NCBI RefSeq assembly: GCF_018224955.1
Contig: NZ_JAGTUU010000005.1
Location: forward strand, 124,001-188,000
DNA: 64,000 bases
Source: Thetidibacter halocola
Lineage (GTDB): Bacteria > Pseudomonadota > Alphaproteobacteria > Rhodobacterales > Rhodobacteraceae
Reading direction: 5' to 3'
The notes beneath the pieces are model-generated. The model had not been told where the DNA came from and did not search any database. It saw nothing but the letters and a program-made list of their open reading frames with translations. The number at the start of each line of letters is the position of its first letter. The first letter of the stretch is position 1. Below, piece after piece: positions 52,599 to 60,556 of this stretch. The position numbers and the translations under genes were made by a program.

Positions 52599-52663
52599 GG
52601 ACAGCCTCCCTTGCGCCGGTCCGGCCCTTAGCGGGCGTCTGGGAAAAAGGAAACCGCCCACGG

Positions 52664-52733
52664 GTTCTTCTGGCTGCAAATATCCCGGGGAAAGGCCCGG
52701 ACAGCGTCCGGGACGTGGGGGCAGGGCCCCCGT
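52664..52733 (+). repeat. Dispersed intergenic hairpin repeat, subtype 1, copy 4
   Basis: It begins TTCTTCTGGCTGCAAAT, then ATCCCGGGG, contains a CCCGGAC-AGC-GTCCGGG hairpin, and ends GGGGGCAGGGCCCCC. It lies between the histidine phosphatase and the coiled-coil protein gene, opposite to their direction. Confidence 0.65.
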
Positions 52734-52760
52734 CGACGGCCCGCCTGGCAGACCGCCGGG

Positions 52761-53087
52761 TCAGGCGCGGCCTTGGCGCTCGGCATACATCCGGTATTCC
52801 TCGGCCTCGCGACGGGCCTCGCGCAGGCCGTCCATGGCGGCAGACAGTTCGGCCTCTGTCTGGGCCAACTGGTTGGTCAGTTCGGCCTCGCGCTGTTGCA
52901 GGTAGGTGATCGCCTGGTCGCGGGTTTCCTCGGCCTCGTGCAATTCCTGGCTCATCCGCTCGAGCTGGTCCATGTCGGCCTGGCTCACGCGGGTGAAGCG
53001 GTGGATCAGCCAGTGGGCGAACCAGCCCAGGCAGAACGCCACAAAAAGGATGATCGCCGTGGTGACGATGAATTCAGTTCTGTTCAT
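52761..53087 (-). CDS. Small coiled-coil membrane protein
   Basis: A 108-residue protein with one N-terminal transmembrane helix (about 7-29, rich in I/L/F/A) and a long heptad-repeat coiled coil (about 38-98: Q-E-L-H-E-A-E-E-T-R, Q-Q-R-E-A-E-L-T-N-Q-L-A-Q-T-E-A-E-L). Its start overlaps the end of the OmpA-family gene by 14 bases, so both are translated from one message. It probably works with that protein at the envelope, but the role is unknown. Confidence 0.82.
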   Translation of the reverse strand: MNRTEFIVTTAIILFVAFCLGWFAHWLIHRFTRVSQADMDQLERMSQELHEAEETRDQAITYLQQREAELTNQLAQTEAELSAAMDGLREARREAEEYRMYAERQGRA

Positions 53088-54978
53088 CCCCGCTTCCTTC
53101 CTGCGCGTCCGCGATCCCTGGCGGTGCGCCTTCCACCTCTTCCAGTGTCGTCGCGCCTTCTTCCACCGGCTCGGGGCGCAGCAGGCGGAATTCGATTCGC
53201 CGGTTGGCCTCGCGCCCGTCCTCGGTGCCGTTGTCGGCGATGGGCTGGCTTTCCCCATACCCCTTTACGGCGTAGGACCGCACCGGCACAAGCCGCAACC
53301 GCAGCGCGTCGAGCACGGATTGCGCGCGTTCCTGGCTCAGCTGCTCGTTCATGACCTCGCGGCCCTGGCTGTCGGTGTGGCCACCGATCTCCAGCGGGAT
53401 CTCGCCGCAGGTCTTCAGCAACTCGGCCAGTTCGTCGAGAATGTCCTTGGCCGAGGAGTCCAGCGTGGCCGATCCCGGCTCGAAGGTGATCTTGCGGTCG
53501 CCGACCACGGTGATGATGCGCCGTTCGCATTCCTCGGGAGAGGGCAGCCCCAGCGTGGGGTCCAGTTGTTCGACATAGATCACGTCGATGTCGAACTCGT
53601 TGCCCTCACCCAGCTTGTCGCTGAGCAGGCGGGTGATCTCGGCCTGCGCGTCCTGGAGCCCGGTCTTGCCGGTCACGGCGATTCGGTCGGGCGTGACCGT
53701 GACAGAGCCGTTGGCCAGCATCGCCAGAACCTCGATTCCGGCCAGCGTGCGCACCGGCCAGTCGCGGGGCAGCCCCTCGACGACCCGCGCCGCGGTATAG
53801 ACCTCGGCCGAGCCGAACTGGGCGCGGGCGAGGCTGTCGGCGGTCTGGCGGGCGATCTCGGAGGACAGACGGCCGCGCAGTTGCACCGCGCCCTCGGGCG
53901 ACAGGGTGGCGACGAATTCCGGCGGGCCTTCGGCGGTCTGTTCCGGCGGCTTGGGCAGCACGGCGGTCAGGGCGAAGACCTGCGGCAGGCCGGCCTCGAT
54001 CTCGCCGACGATGCGGTCGAACAGCGCCTCGTCGGTGCCTTCGACCGCGATCAGAGAGATATCGGCGTTCGAGAAGGTGACAGACCCCTGTCCCAGTTCG
54101 GCCAGCTTGCCGATGACCAGGTCGGCGGCGTCGGCCCAGCGGCGCGACGGCACGCCCAGGCCCAGCGTGCAGGTGGCGTCGCCAGTCATTCCGGCGCGGG
54201 CCGCGGCGGCCAGGATGCGGTCGCGGCTTTCCTCGGTATCGGCGGAACAGGCGTCGAACCGCGCGCCCGCCTCGTCGATGACGAAGCGCAGCGTGAAGGG
54301 GGTAATGACCGGGCGCGGCGCCGACAGGTCCAGTTCCAGTGCGACGCCCGTGGGCACGCGGCGGCGCAGGTCGCTTTCCAGCCGGCGCTTGGCCTCTGCG
54401 CTTTCGGTCATGGCCTTGATCGCCACCCGGTCGGCGCTGACCGAGATCTTCGACCGGGGCAGGTCGCGCAACGCACCGGAGGCAAAGCGCAGCGCCGCCT
54501 CCCAGCCGTCGGGCACCTCGAAATCGGCGGTCTCCAGCAGGTCCGACAGCGTGCCTTGGCCAACCAGTCCACCCAGCGTGTCCAGCAGCGCGTCACGGTC
54601 GGACTGCGCCGGGATCAGTCCGATGACCGAAATCCCGGCATCGTTTCGCAGGATCTCGACCGAGAAGTCAGGCGCGGTCAGTTCGGCGCCCTCAAGGACC
54701 AGCATGTTGTCGATGACCCGCGCCGCATCCACCGCGCGCCCCGCTGCCGACAGCGCCTGAAAACGCGTGGCCTCGTCCGGCGCGGTGCCGATCAGAAAGA
54801 CCTGAAGCCCGTTGGTGTCGACCTCGGCCCAGGTCAGGCCTTCCATGTCCAGTTCGGTCAGGACGGCGGTGCGCGAGGCGCTTTCGACCAGCTGGGCCGA
54901 GAAGTAGGCGGCGACGACACTCACGACTCCGGCCGCGGCGAAACTGCCGGCAATGGTGGCGATCGAAGACAGGCGCAT
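53074..54978 (-). CDS. BON/OmpA-domain envelope protein
   Basis: A 634-residue protein. One N-terminal transmembrane helix (about 8-30), then a long periplasmic region with repeated BON-like units, for example V-F-L-I-G-T-A-P-D-E-A-T-R-F-Q-A-L near 60-76 and V-T-V-T-P-D-R-I-A-V-T-G-K-T-G near 420. A C-terminal OmpA peptidoglycan-binding domain (about 490-605) shows I-T-F-E-P-G-S-A-T-L-D, G-H-T-D-S-Q-G and N-R-R-I-E-F. The layout recalls ArfA/OmpATb of mycobacteria, BON plus OmpA. Two cysteines (D-A-C-S-A-D; T-C-T-L) occur in the middle. It likely ties inner membrane to cell wall. Confidence 0.85.
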   Translation of the reverse strand: MRLSSIATIAGSFAAAGVVSVVAAYFSAQLVESASRTAVLTELDMEGLTWAEVDTNGLQVFLIGTAPDEATRFQALSAAGRAVDAARVIDNMLVLEGAELTAPDFSVEILRNDAGISVIGLIPAQSDRDALLDTLGGLVGQGTLSDLLETADFEVPDGWEAALRFASGALRDLPRSKISVSADRVAIKAMTESAEAKRRLESDLRRRVPTGVALELDLSAPRPVITPFTLRFVIDEAGARFDACSADTEESRDRILAAAARAGMTGDATCTLGLGVPSRRWADAADLVIGKLAELGQGSVTFSNADISLIAVEGTDEALFDRIVGEIEAGLPQVFALTAVLPKPPEQTAEGPPEFVATLSPEGAVQLRGRLSSEIARQTADSLARAQFGSAEVYTAARVVEGLPRDWPVRTLAGIEVLAMLANGSVTVTPDRIAVTGKTGLQDAQAEITRLLSDKLGEGNEFDIDVIYVEQLDPTLGLPSPEECERRIITVVGDRKITFEPGSATLDSSAKDILDELAELLKTCGEIPLEIGGHTDSQGREVMNEQLSQERAQSVLDALRLRLVPVRSYAVKGYGESQPIADNGTEDGREANRRIEFRLLRPEPVEEGATTLEEVEGAPPGIADAQEGSGDEQN

Positions 54979-55040
54979 GTCGGAAATCGGTCCCTGTGGC
55001 TCGGTCTGACCCAGATAAGCCCCGCAGCCCGTCGATGCAA

Positions 55041-56006
55041 TCAGGCGAGAAGGGCGGCGGCGAAAAACAGCACGGGGATAAGCCCGGCGTCGCGGTTCGA
55101 CCGGAACAGGCTCAGCAGGCGGTCATTGTCGTCCAGTTTCACGCTCCGCAACTGCCACATCATGTGCCAGCCCATCGCCCAGGGACCGCACAGCAGGATC
55201 ACCAGTTGCAGGATCTCGCCCTCGGGCACGGCAGCCACGATGGCCACGCCCATCAGCGCGACCGTCGCCACCATGAACCGCGCCAGCCATTTCGGCGTGT
55301 CCTCTCCGAACAGCCGCGCGGTGGATTTGACGCCGATAAGGGCGTCGTCCTCCTTGTCCTGGTGGGCATAGATCGTGTCGTAGAACAGCGTCCAGGCCAT
55401 GCCCGCCAGATACAGCACCACCGCCGGGCTTTCCAGTCGCCCGGAATGGGCCGTCCACGCCAGCAGCGCGCCCCAGTTGAACGCTATGCCCAGGAAGACC
55501 TGCGGCCACCAGGTGAACCGCTTGGCAAAGGGATAGATGGCGACCGGCAGCAGCGCCAGCACGCCCAGCCCGATGGCGGCCAGCGGGAAGGTGATGAGGA
55601 TGCAGAAAGCGACCAGGCACTGGATCACCGCCCAGGCCAGCGCCTGTTTCACCGTCACCTGTCCCGACGGGATCGGCCGCGATGCGGTGCGCGCCACCGA
55701 GCCGTCGATGTCCCGGTCGGTGATGTCGTTCCAGGTGCAGCCCGCGCCGCGCATCAGCACCGCGCCGATGCCGCAGCCGACGAAGATCCACAGGTCGAAC
55801 CAGCGGGCCTGCCCATCCGCCACCATCGACAGCAGCAGCCCCCACCAGCAGGGCAGCAGCAACAGCCACGTCCCGATAGGACGGTCGGCGCGCGACAGGC
55901 GCAGGTAGGGCCGCGTCCAGGCGGGCGCGCGGGTGTCGACCCAGTTGCCCTTGACCGCGTCGCGGACCTGTCCCTCGGCCTCTGGCGTCTGGTTCGTGCC
56001 GGTCAT
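55041..56006 (-). CDS. ubiA: 4-hydroxybenzoate polyprenyltransferase
   Basis: An integral membrane enzyme that prenylates 4-hydroxybenzoate in ubiquinone synthesis. It has 321 residues, about nine helices. The two Asp-rich motifs are present: N-D-I-T-D-R-D-I-D near 105 and D-T-I-Y-A-H-Q-D-K-E-D-D near 230. The start codon directly faces the rsmE start on the other strand, with at most 12 bases between. Confidence 0.94.
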   Translation of the reverse strand: MTGTNQTPEAEGQVRDAVKGNWVDTRAPAWTRPYLRLSRADRPIGTWLLLLPCWWGLLLSMVADGQARWFDLWIFVGCGIGAVLMRGAGCTWNDITDRDIDGSVARTASRPIPSGQVTVKQALAWAVIQCLVAFCILITFPLAAIGLGVLALLPVAIYPFAKRFTWWPQVFLGIAFNWGALLAWTAHSGRLESPAVVLYLAGMAWTLFYDTIYAHQDKEDDALIGVKSTARLFGEDTPKWLARFMVATVALMGVAIVAAVPEGEILQLVILLCGPWAMGWHMMWQLRSVKLDDNDRLLSLFRSNRDAGLIPVLFFAAALLA

Positions 56007-56018
56007 ATGGTGCGCCCC

Positions 56019-56738
56019 ATGTCTGCAAAGGTTCGCCTCTGTGTTACGCACCCTCTGGCCGAGGGACAAGCCGTCGCCCTGACGAAGGAGCAGGCGCATT
56101 ACCTGTTTGGCGTGATGCGGTTGGGTTCGGGCGACCGCGTGGCGCTGTTCAACGGCCAGCATGGCGAGTGGCAGGCCGAGGTCGTGGAGGCCGGCAAGCG
56201 CGGCGGCGTGCTGGACTGCCGCGAGCAAAGCGCGCCGCAGGCGATGCCGCCCGACCTCTGGCTGATCTTTGCGCCGATCAAGAAGGCGCGCACCGATTTC
56301 ATCGTCGAGAAGGCGACAGAGATGGGCGCGCGGCGCATCCTGCCGGTGCAGACCGACTTCACCAATGCCGAACGGATCCGGCAGGACCGTCTCCAGGCCC
56401 ATGCCGTCGAGGCGGCAGAACAATGCGGCGGCACCTTTGTCCCCGAGGTCGCAGACCTGCAACGGCTCGACCGGCTGCTGGCGGACTGGCCCGAGGGGCG
56501 CAGGCTCATGTTCTGCGACGAGGCGCTGGTGGGCGAGGCGCGCGGCCTGCCCGACGCGCCCGGCCCCTGGGCCATCCTGATCGGTCCCGAGGGCGGCTTT
56601 TCCCCATCCGAGCGCGACCGCCTGCGCGCGCTGCCCTTGGCGCATCCGGTGGCGCTGGGCCCGCGCATCCTGCGCGCCGACACCGCCGCCGTCGCCGCGC
56701 TGACGCTGTGGCAGACCAAGCTGGGAGACTGGACATGA
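56019..56738 (+). CDS. rsmE: 16S rRNA (uracil-1498-N3)-methyltransferase
   Basis: A SPOUT-class methyltransferase that modifies U1498 of 16S rRNA. It has 239 residues. Features: N-terminal PUA-like part with Q-A-H-Y-L-F-G-V-M-R-L, K-A-T-E-M-G-A-R-R-I, and the SAM knot I-L-I-G-P-E-G-G-F-S-P-S-E followed by L-G-P-R-I-L-R-A-D-T-A. An ATG at 56007, directly abutting the ubiA start codon (CATATG), is an alternative that adds four residues. The stop overlaps the next gene start (ATGA). Confidence 0.95.
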   Translation: MSAKVRLCVTHPLAEGQAVALTKEQAHYLFGVMRLGSGDRVALFNGQHGEWQAEVVEAGKRGGVLDCREQSAPQAMPPDLWLIFAPIKKARTDFIVEKATEMGARRILPVQTDFTNAERIRQDRLQAHAVEAAEQCGGTFVPEVADLQRLDRLLADWPEGRRLMFCDEALVGEARGLPDAPGPWAILIGPEGGFSPSERDRLRALPLAHPVALGPRILRADTAAVAALTLWQTKLGDWT

Positions 56739-57583
56739 TCCGCAAGGCCAATGCCGGTGACATCGGCGCCATCGCCGAATTCCTCGACCGCCATGTCGAA
56801 AGCTCGATGTTCCTGCTTGGCAACCTCGAGGCGCATGGCATGGACAATGTCAGCCATCCCAACGGCACCGCTTTCTTCCTGCGCGAGACCGGCGACGGGA
56901 TCACCGGCGTCTTCGGCTGCACCAATGGCGGCATGCTGATCTGCCAGTTGCCCGGCCTGAACACGACAGAGGCGCAGACCTATGCCCACCTGCTGCAAGG
57001 CTACACGCTGCGGGGCATGACCGGGGACGCAGTCCAGGCGGGGCTGATCCTTGACGCGCTGCGCATCCCGCCAGAGGCCTGGGCGCTGAACCGGGTCGAG
57101 CCGCTTTATCGCCTGGCGCTTCCCGCAGACCTGCCCGAGGCCGAGACGCGCGCCGCCACTCCGGCCGACCAGCCCCTGCTGACCGACTGGTTCCGCGCCT
57201 ACCTGCTCGAAACCGGCACCGCCGGGCCCGACACCGCAGACGCGATGGCAGAGGCGCGGGCAGGGGCGGCCATCGGCTCGGCCGATCTGCGGCTGCTGAT
57301 CGAGAACGGCGCGCCGGTGGCCATGGCCGGGATCAACGCGCGGGCCGGCACGGCGGTGCAACTGGGCGCGGTCTTTGTTCCCGAAGACCTGCGCGGGCAG
57401 GGGCGCGGAGGACGGGCGACCGCGGGGCTGCTGGGCGACGCGGCGGGCGACGCCACGGTGGCGATCCTCTTTGCCGCCTCGCCCGCGGCGGCGTCCGTCT
57501 ATGAACGGCTGGGATTCGAGCGGGTCGGCGATTACCGTGTCGCCCTGCTGCGGACCCCCCGCATGTTGGGCCCGCTGACGTGA
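56735..57583 (+). CDS. GNAT-family N-acetyltransferase
   Basis: A 282-residue protein with an N-terminal part resembling GNAT-associated domains (I-R-K-A-N-A-G-D-I-G-A-I, F-L-L-G-N-L-E-A-H-G). The C-terminal acetyltransferase fold shows V-Q-L-G-A-V-F-V-P-E-D-L-R-G-Q-G-R-G-G near 208-226 and Y-E-R-L-G-F near the end. Overlaps on both sides (ATGA with rsmE, GTGA with the next gene) mark one operon. Acceptor substrate unknown. Confidence 0.85.
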   Translation: MIRKANAGDIGAIAEFLDRHVESSMFLLGNLEAHGMDNVSHPNGTAFFLRETGDGITGVFGCTNGGMLICQLPGLNTTEAQTYAHLLQGYTLRGMTGDAVQAGLILDALRIPPEAWALNRVEPLYRLALPADLPEAETRAATPADQPLLTDWFRAYLLETGTAGPDTADAMAEARAGAAIGSADLRLLIENGAPVAMAGINARAGTAVQLGAVFVPEDLRGQGRGGRATAGLLGDAAGDATVAILFAASPAAASVYERLGFERVGDYRVALLRTPRMLGPLT

Positions 57584-58104
57584 TCCGCCCCGAGGCCGCC
57601 ACTGCTCTGGCCCGCTTCCGCGATGCGTTGATCGGCGCGGCAGTGCTGGCGCTGGGCCTGTACTGGAGCTTCTTCACCGGCGGCGGCGTGCTGCACTGGA
57701 TCGGCTATGCCGTTGCGCTGGCGGGCGGTGCGCTGACCTTTGCCGGGCTGCAACGGGCGCGCTTTGCCGCCGGGAAGGGCGGGCCGGGCGTGGTGCAGGT
57801 GGTCGAGGGGCGCATCGCCTATTTCGGCCCGCACGGTGGCGGTATCGCCGACGTGCAATCGCTCAGCCGGCTGATCCTCGACCCGCGCGCCGACCCGCCG
57901 CACTGGATCCTGCACCGCCCGGGAGAGCCGCCACTGGCGATTCCCCTGACCGCCGAGGGGGCGGACGGGCTGTTCGACGCCTTCGCCACGCTGCCGGGCC
58001 TGCACACCGAGGCGATGCTACGCCACATGCAGGCGCGCGGCGGCGATCCCCTTACCGTCTGGCAGCGCGCCTCTGCGCGGGAAAGCACACCGCGCCTGCA
58101 TTGA
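57580..58104 (+). CDS. Conserved membrane protein of 174 residues
   Basis: It starts at GTG, overlapping the GNAT stop by four bases (GTGA). Two transmembrane helices (about 16-35 and 40-58) and a cytoplasmic-type C-terminal part of about 115 residues with G-x-V-Q-V-V-E-G-R-I-A-Y-F-G-P and W-I-L-H-R-P-G-E-P-P. I do not recognise the family. The gshA gene begins 65 bases downstream, so it may be in the same transcript. Confidence 0.75.
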   Translation: MIRPEAATALARFRDALIGAAVLALGLYWSFFTGGGVLHWIGYAVALAGGALTFAGLQRARFAAGKGGPGVVQVVEGRIAYFGPHGGGIADVQSLSRLILDPRADPPHWILHRPGEPPLAIPLTAEGADGLFDAFATLPGLHTEAMLRHMQARGGDPLTVWQRASARESTPRLH

Positions 58105-58169
58105 CACGGACCAGGTTTCCGCCCATGCCTGCCCGCGTTGCGGCAGGAACCAGAGCGAGGCGCAGGCCC

Positions 58170-59540
58170 ATGTCCATCCCCCAGTCCGGCGGCGGCCCGA
58201 TCGAGCGGCACGAACAGTTGGCCGAGTATCTCGAATCCGGCTGCAAGCCCAAGGATCAATGGCGTATCGGCACCGAGCACGAGAAGTTCGGCTATTGCAA
58301 GGACACGCTGCGGCCGCTGCCCTATGACGGGCCGCGTTCGATCATGGCCGTTCTTTCGGGCCTGCGTGACCGCCACGGCTGGTCGCCGGTCGAAGAGGGC
58401 GGCAACCTGATCGGGCTGGTCAAGGGCGGGGCCAACATCAGTCTTGAGCCGGGCGGGCAGCTGGAACTGTCGGGCGCGCCGCTGGAAACCATCCACCAGA
58501 CCTGCGACGAGGTGAACGAACACCTGCGCGAGGTCAAGGACATCGCCGACGAGATCGGGGTGGGCTTCATCGGGCTGGGGGCTGCGCCGATCTGGTCGCA
58601 TGACGACATGCCGCTAATGCCCAAGGGCCGTTACAAGCTGATGGACGGCTACATGCAGACAGTCGGCACCGCCGGCACAACCATGATGCGCCGCACCTGC
58701 ACCGTGCAGGTGAACCTCGATTTCGCGTCCGAGGCAGACATGGTGCAGAAGCTGCGCGTGGCGTTGGCGCTGCAACCGGTCGCCACCGCTTTGTTTTCGA
58801 ACTCGCCCTTCTTCGAGGGCAAGCCGAACGGTCACAAATCGTGGCGTTCGCGCGTCTGGCGGCACCTCGACGATGCCCGCACCGGCATGCTGCCCTTCGT
58901 CTTCGACGAGGGCTTCGGCTTTGAATCCTGGGTGCAATACGTGCTCGATGTGCCGATGTATTTCGTCTATCGCGACGGCAAGTACATCAACGCGCTGGGC
59001 ATGTCCTTCCGCGACTTCCTGAAAGGCCGGCTGCCGGCCCTGCCGGGCGAGACGCCGACCCTGTCGGACTGGGCGGATCACCTGACCACCGTCTTCCCCG
59101 AGGCGCGCATCAAGAAATACATCGAGATGCGCGGCGCCGATGGTGGCCCGTGGCGGCGCCTCTGCGCGCTGCCGGCCTACTGGGTCGGCCTGATGTACGA
59201 CCAGACCGCGCTGGACGCGGCATGGGACCTGGTCAAGGGCTGGGACGCCGAGACGCGCGAGGCGCTGCGAGTCGCGGCATCGGTCGACGGGCTGCACGCG
59301 CGGGTGGGCGACATCTCCATGCTGGAGCTTGCGCGCGAGACGGTCGCCATCGCCAAGGAAGGGCTGCGGGCGCGGGCCAGGACCGGTCTGAACGGCATGG
59401 TTCCGGACGAGCGGCACTTCCTGCACGCGCTTGAGGAAAGCGTCGAAAGCGGCAAGGCCCCGGCGGACGAGTTGCTGGACCATTACAACGGCGACTGGAA
59501 CGGCGACCTGACCCGGATCTATTCCGAATATTCCTACTGA
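58170..59540 (+). CDS. gshA: Glutamate-cysteine ligase (plant/alphaproteobacterial type)
   Basis: The first step of glutathione synthesis, joining glutamate to cysteine with ATP. It has 456 residues, close to the class shared by plants and alphaproteobacteria. Motifs: W-R-I-G-T-E-H-E-K-F-G-Y near the start, S-L-E-P-G-G-Q-L-E-L-S-G near 92-103, M-R-R-T-C-T-V-Q-V-N-L-D near 170, and the conserved final Y-S-E-Y-S-Y. The ATG at 58170 matches the family start; an upstream TTG at 58101 overlaps the previous stop but adds a basic, unconserved leader. Confidence 0.95.
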   Translation: MSIPQSGGGPIERHEQLAEYLESGCKPKDQWRIGTEHEKFGYCKDTLRPLPYDGPRSIMAVLSGLRDRHGWSPVEEGGNLIGLVKGGANISLEPGGQLELSGAPLETIHQTCDEVNEHLREVKDIADEIGVGFIGLGAAPIWSHDDMPLMPKGRYKLMDGYMQTVGTAGTTMMRRTCTVQVNLDFASEADMVQKLRVALALQPVATALFSNSPFFEGKPNGHKSWRSRVWRHLDDARTGMLPFVFDEGFGFESWVQYVLDVPMYFVYRDGKYINALGMSFRDFLKGRLPALPGETPTLSDWADHLTTVFPEARIKKYIEMRGADGGPWRRLCALPAYWVGLMYDQTALDAAWDLVKGWDAETREALRVAASVDGLHARVGDISMLELARETVAIAKEGLRARARTGLNGMVPDERHFLHALEESVESGKAPADELLDHYNGDWNGDLTRIYSEYSY

Positions 59541-59544
59541 CGCG

Positions 59545-59563
59545 GGCGGGGCGCTGCCCCGCC
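59545..59563 (+). terminator. Hairpin after gshA
   Basis: GGCGGGGC (59545-59551/2) pairs with GCCCCGCC (59556-59563), loop GCT, starting 5 bases after the gshA stop. No T-run follows. Confidence 0.5.
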
Positions 59564-59585
59564 TCTCAGGCTCTGCGCACCCGGA

Positions 59586-60410
59586 TCAGGCGGACGGACC
59601 GGCTTCGGCCGCCTCGTCGATCCAGACCGCGAAATCGGTCAGCTGGTGCTGGCCGAAACTGTGCGTCAGCGGCACGTCCGCCGCATCCCGGCCCCGCGCG
59701 ATCAACACGCGGCCGAACCGCGTGTCGTTGTTGCGCGGATCGAACACCCACCATTGGTTGCCCAGGTAGACCTCCATCCAGGCGGCGAAATCCATCGGCG
59801 CGTAGGGCGGCGGCTGACCAACGTCGCTGACATAGCCGGTGCAATAGCGCGTCGGGATGTTCAGGCTGCGGCACAGCGCGATGGCGAGATGGGTGAAGTC
59901 GCGGCAGACGCCGACCCGCTCGCGGAACGCTTCGGCGGCGGTGCGGGTGGGGCGCGAGTGTTCATAGCCAAAGCGCACATGGTTGTGCACGAAATCGCAG
60001 ACCGCCTGCACGCGCTGCCAGCCGCTCATCGGCCCAGAGAAATTTTTCCACGCAAACTCGCCCAGCAACTCGGTTTCGCAATAGCGGCTGGGCAGCAGGT
60101 AGGACAGCACCTCGGCGGGCAGGTGTTCGACCGGGTGTTGCACGGCATCGGTTTGCACCGGATCCGACAGGCCCGCGTCCCGCAGGATGCCGTCGGTCGA
60201 GACGGTGAAAGCACCGGTCGGTGCCACGAGGCGCGTGCACCAGTTGCCGAACCCGTCGCGATAGCTTTCCAGCGGCACGGACGGGGTCGAGACCAGCAGG
60301 TCGGGCCGTTCGATATCGCTGGCGCGCGAGTGGTGCACGGTCAGCAGCAGGATCATCGGGGTCGGTTGCGGCAGGCTGTAGGACAACCGGCATCCAAGGT
60401 GCAGGCGCAT
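59586..60410 (-). CDS. Transglutaminase-like protein with altered catalytic His
   Basis: A 274-residue protein of the bacterial transglutaminase-like (papain-fold) family with an N-terminal beta domain (1-110). The nucleophile C169 lies in E-R-V-G-V-C-R-D-F-T-H and the Asp in W-W-V-F-D-P-R-N-N (D224). The catalytic-His position of the typical F-H-A-W segment reads D-F-A-A-W (A209), so either this subfamily uses another residue or the protein is not a peptidase. It is convergent with gshA. Substrate unknown. Confidence 0.83.
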   Translation of the reverse strand: MRLHLGCRLSYSLPQPTPMILLLTVHHSRASDIERPDLLVSTPSVPLESYRDGFGNWCTRLVAPTGAFTVSTDGILRDAGLSDPVQTDAVQHPVEHLPAEVLSYLLPSRYCETELLGEFAWKNFSGPMSGWQRVQAVCDFVHNHVRFGYEHSRPTRTAAEAFRERVGVCRDFTHLAIALCRSLNIPTRYCTGYVSDVGQPPPYAPMDFAAWMEVYLGNQWWVFDPRNNDTRFGRVLIARGRDAADVPLTHSFGQHQLTDFAVWIDEAAEAGPSA

Positions 60411-60556
60411 GATCTTTCCCCCGTCGGGCCCGGTACTCGGGCCCTCTGGCCGACTTTATCAGGGCCATTCGGCAATGTCTTTGCCTGTCGGGGCTGATCG
60501 GATGGAAACGGCAGGCACATGGGCGCATATGCCTGCCGTTGCAGCGTTTCCGTTGG

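Noticed and set aside
54996-56018. N-terminal extension of rsmE by about 340 codons
   Set aside because: It is antisense to ubiA and is not protein-like; the family start lies at 56019.
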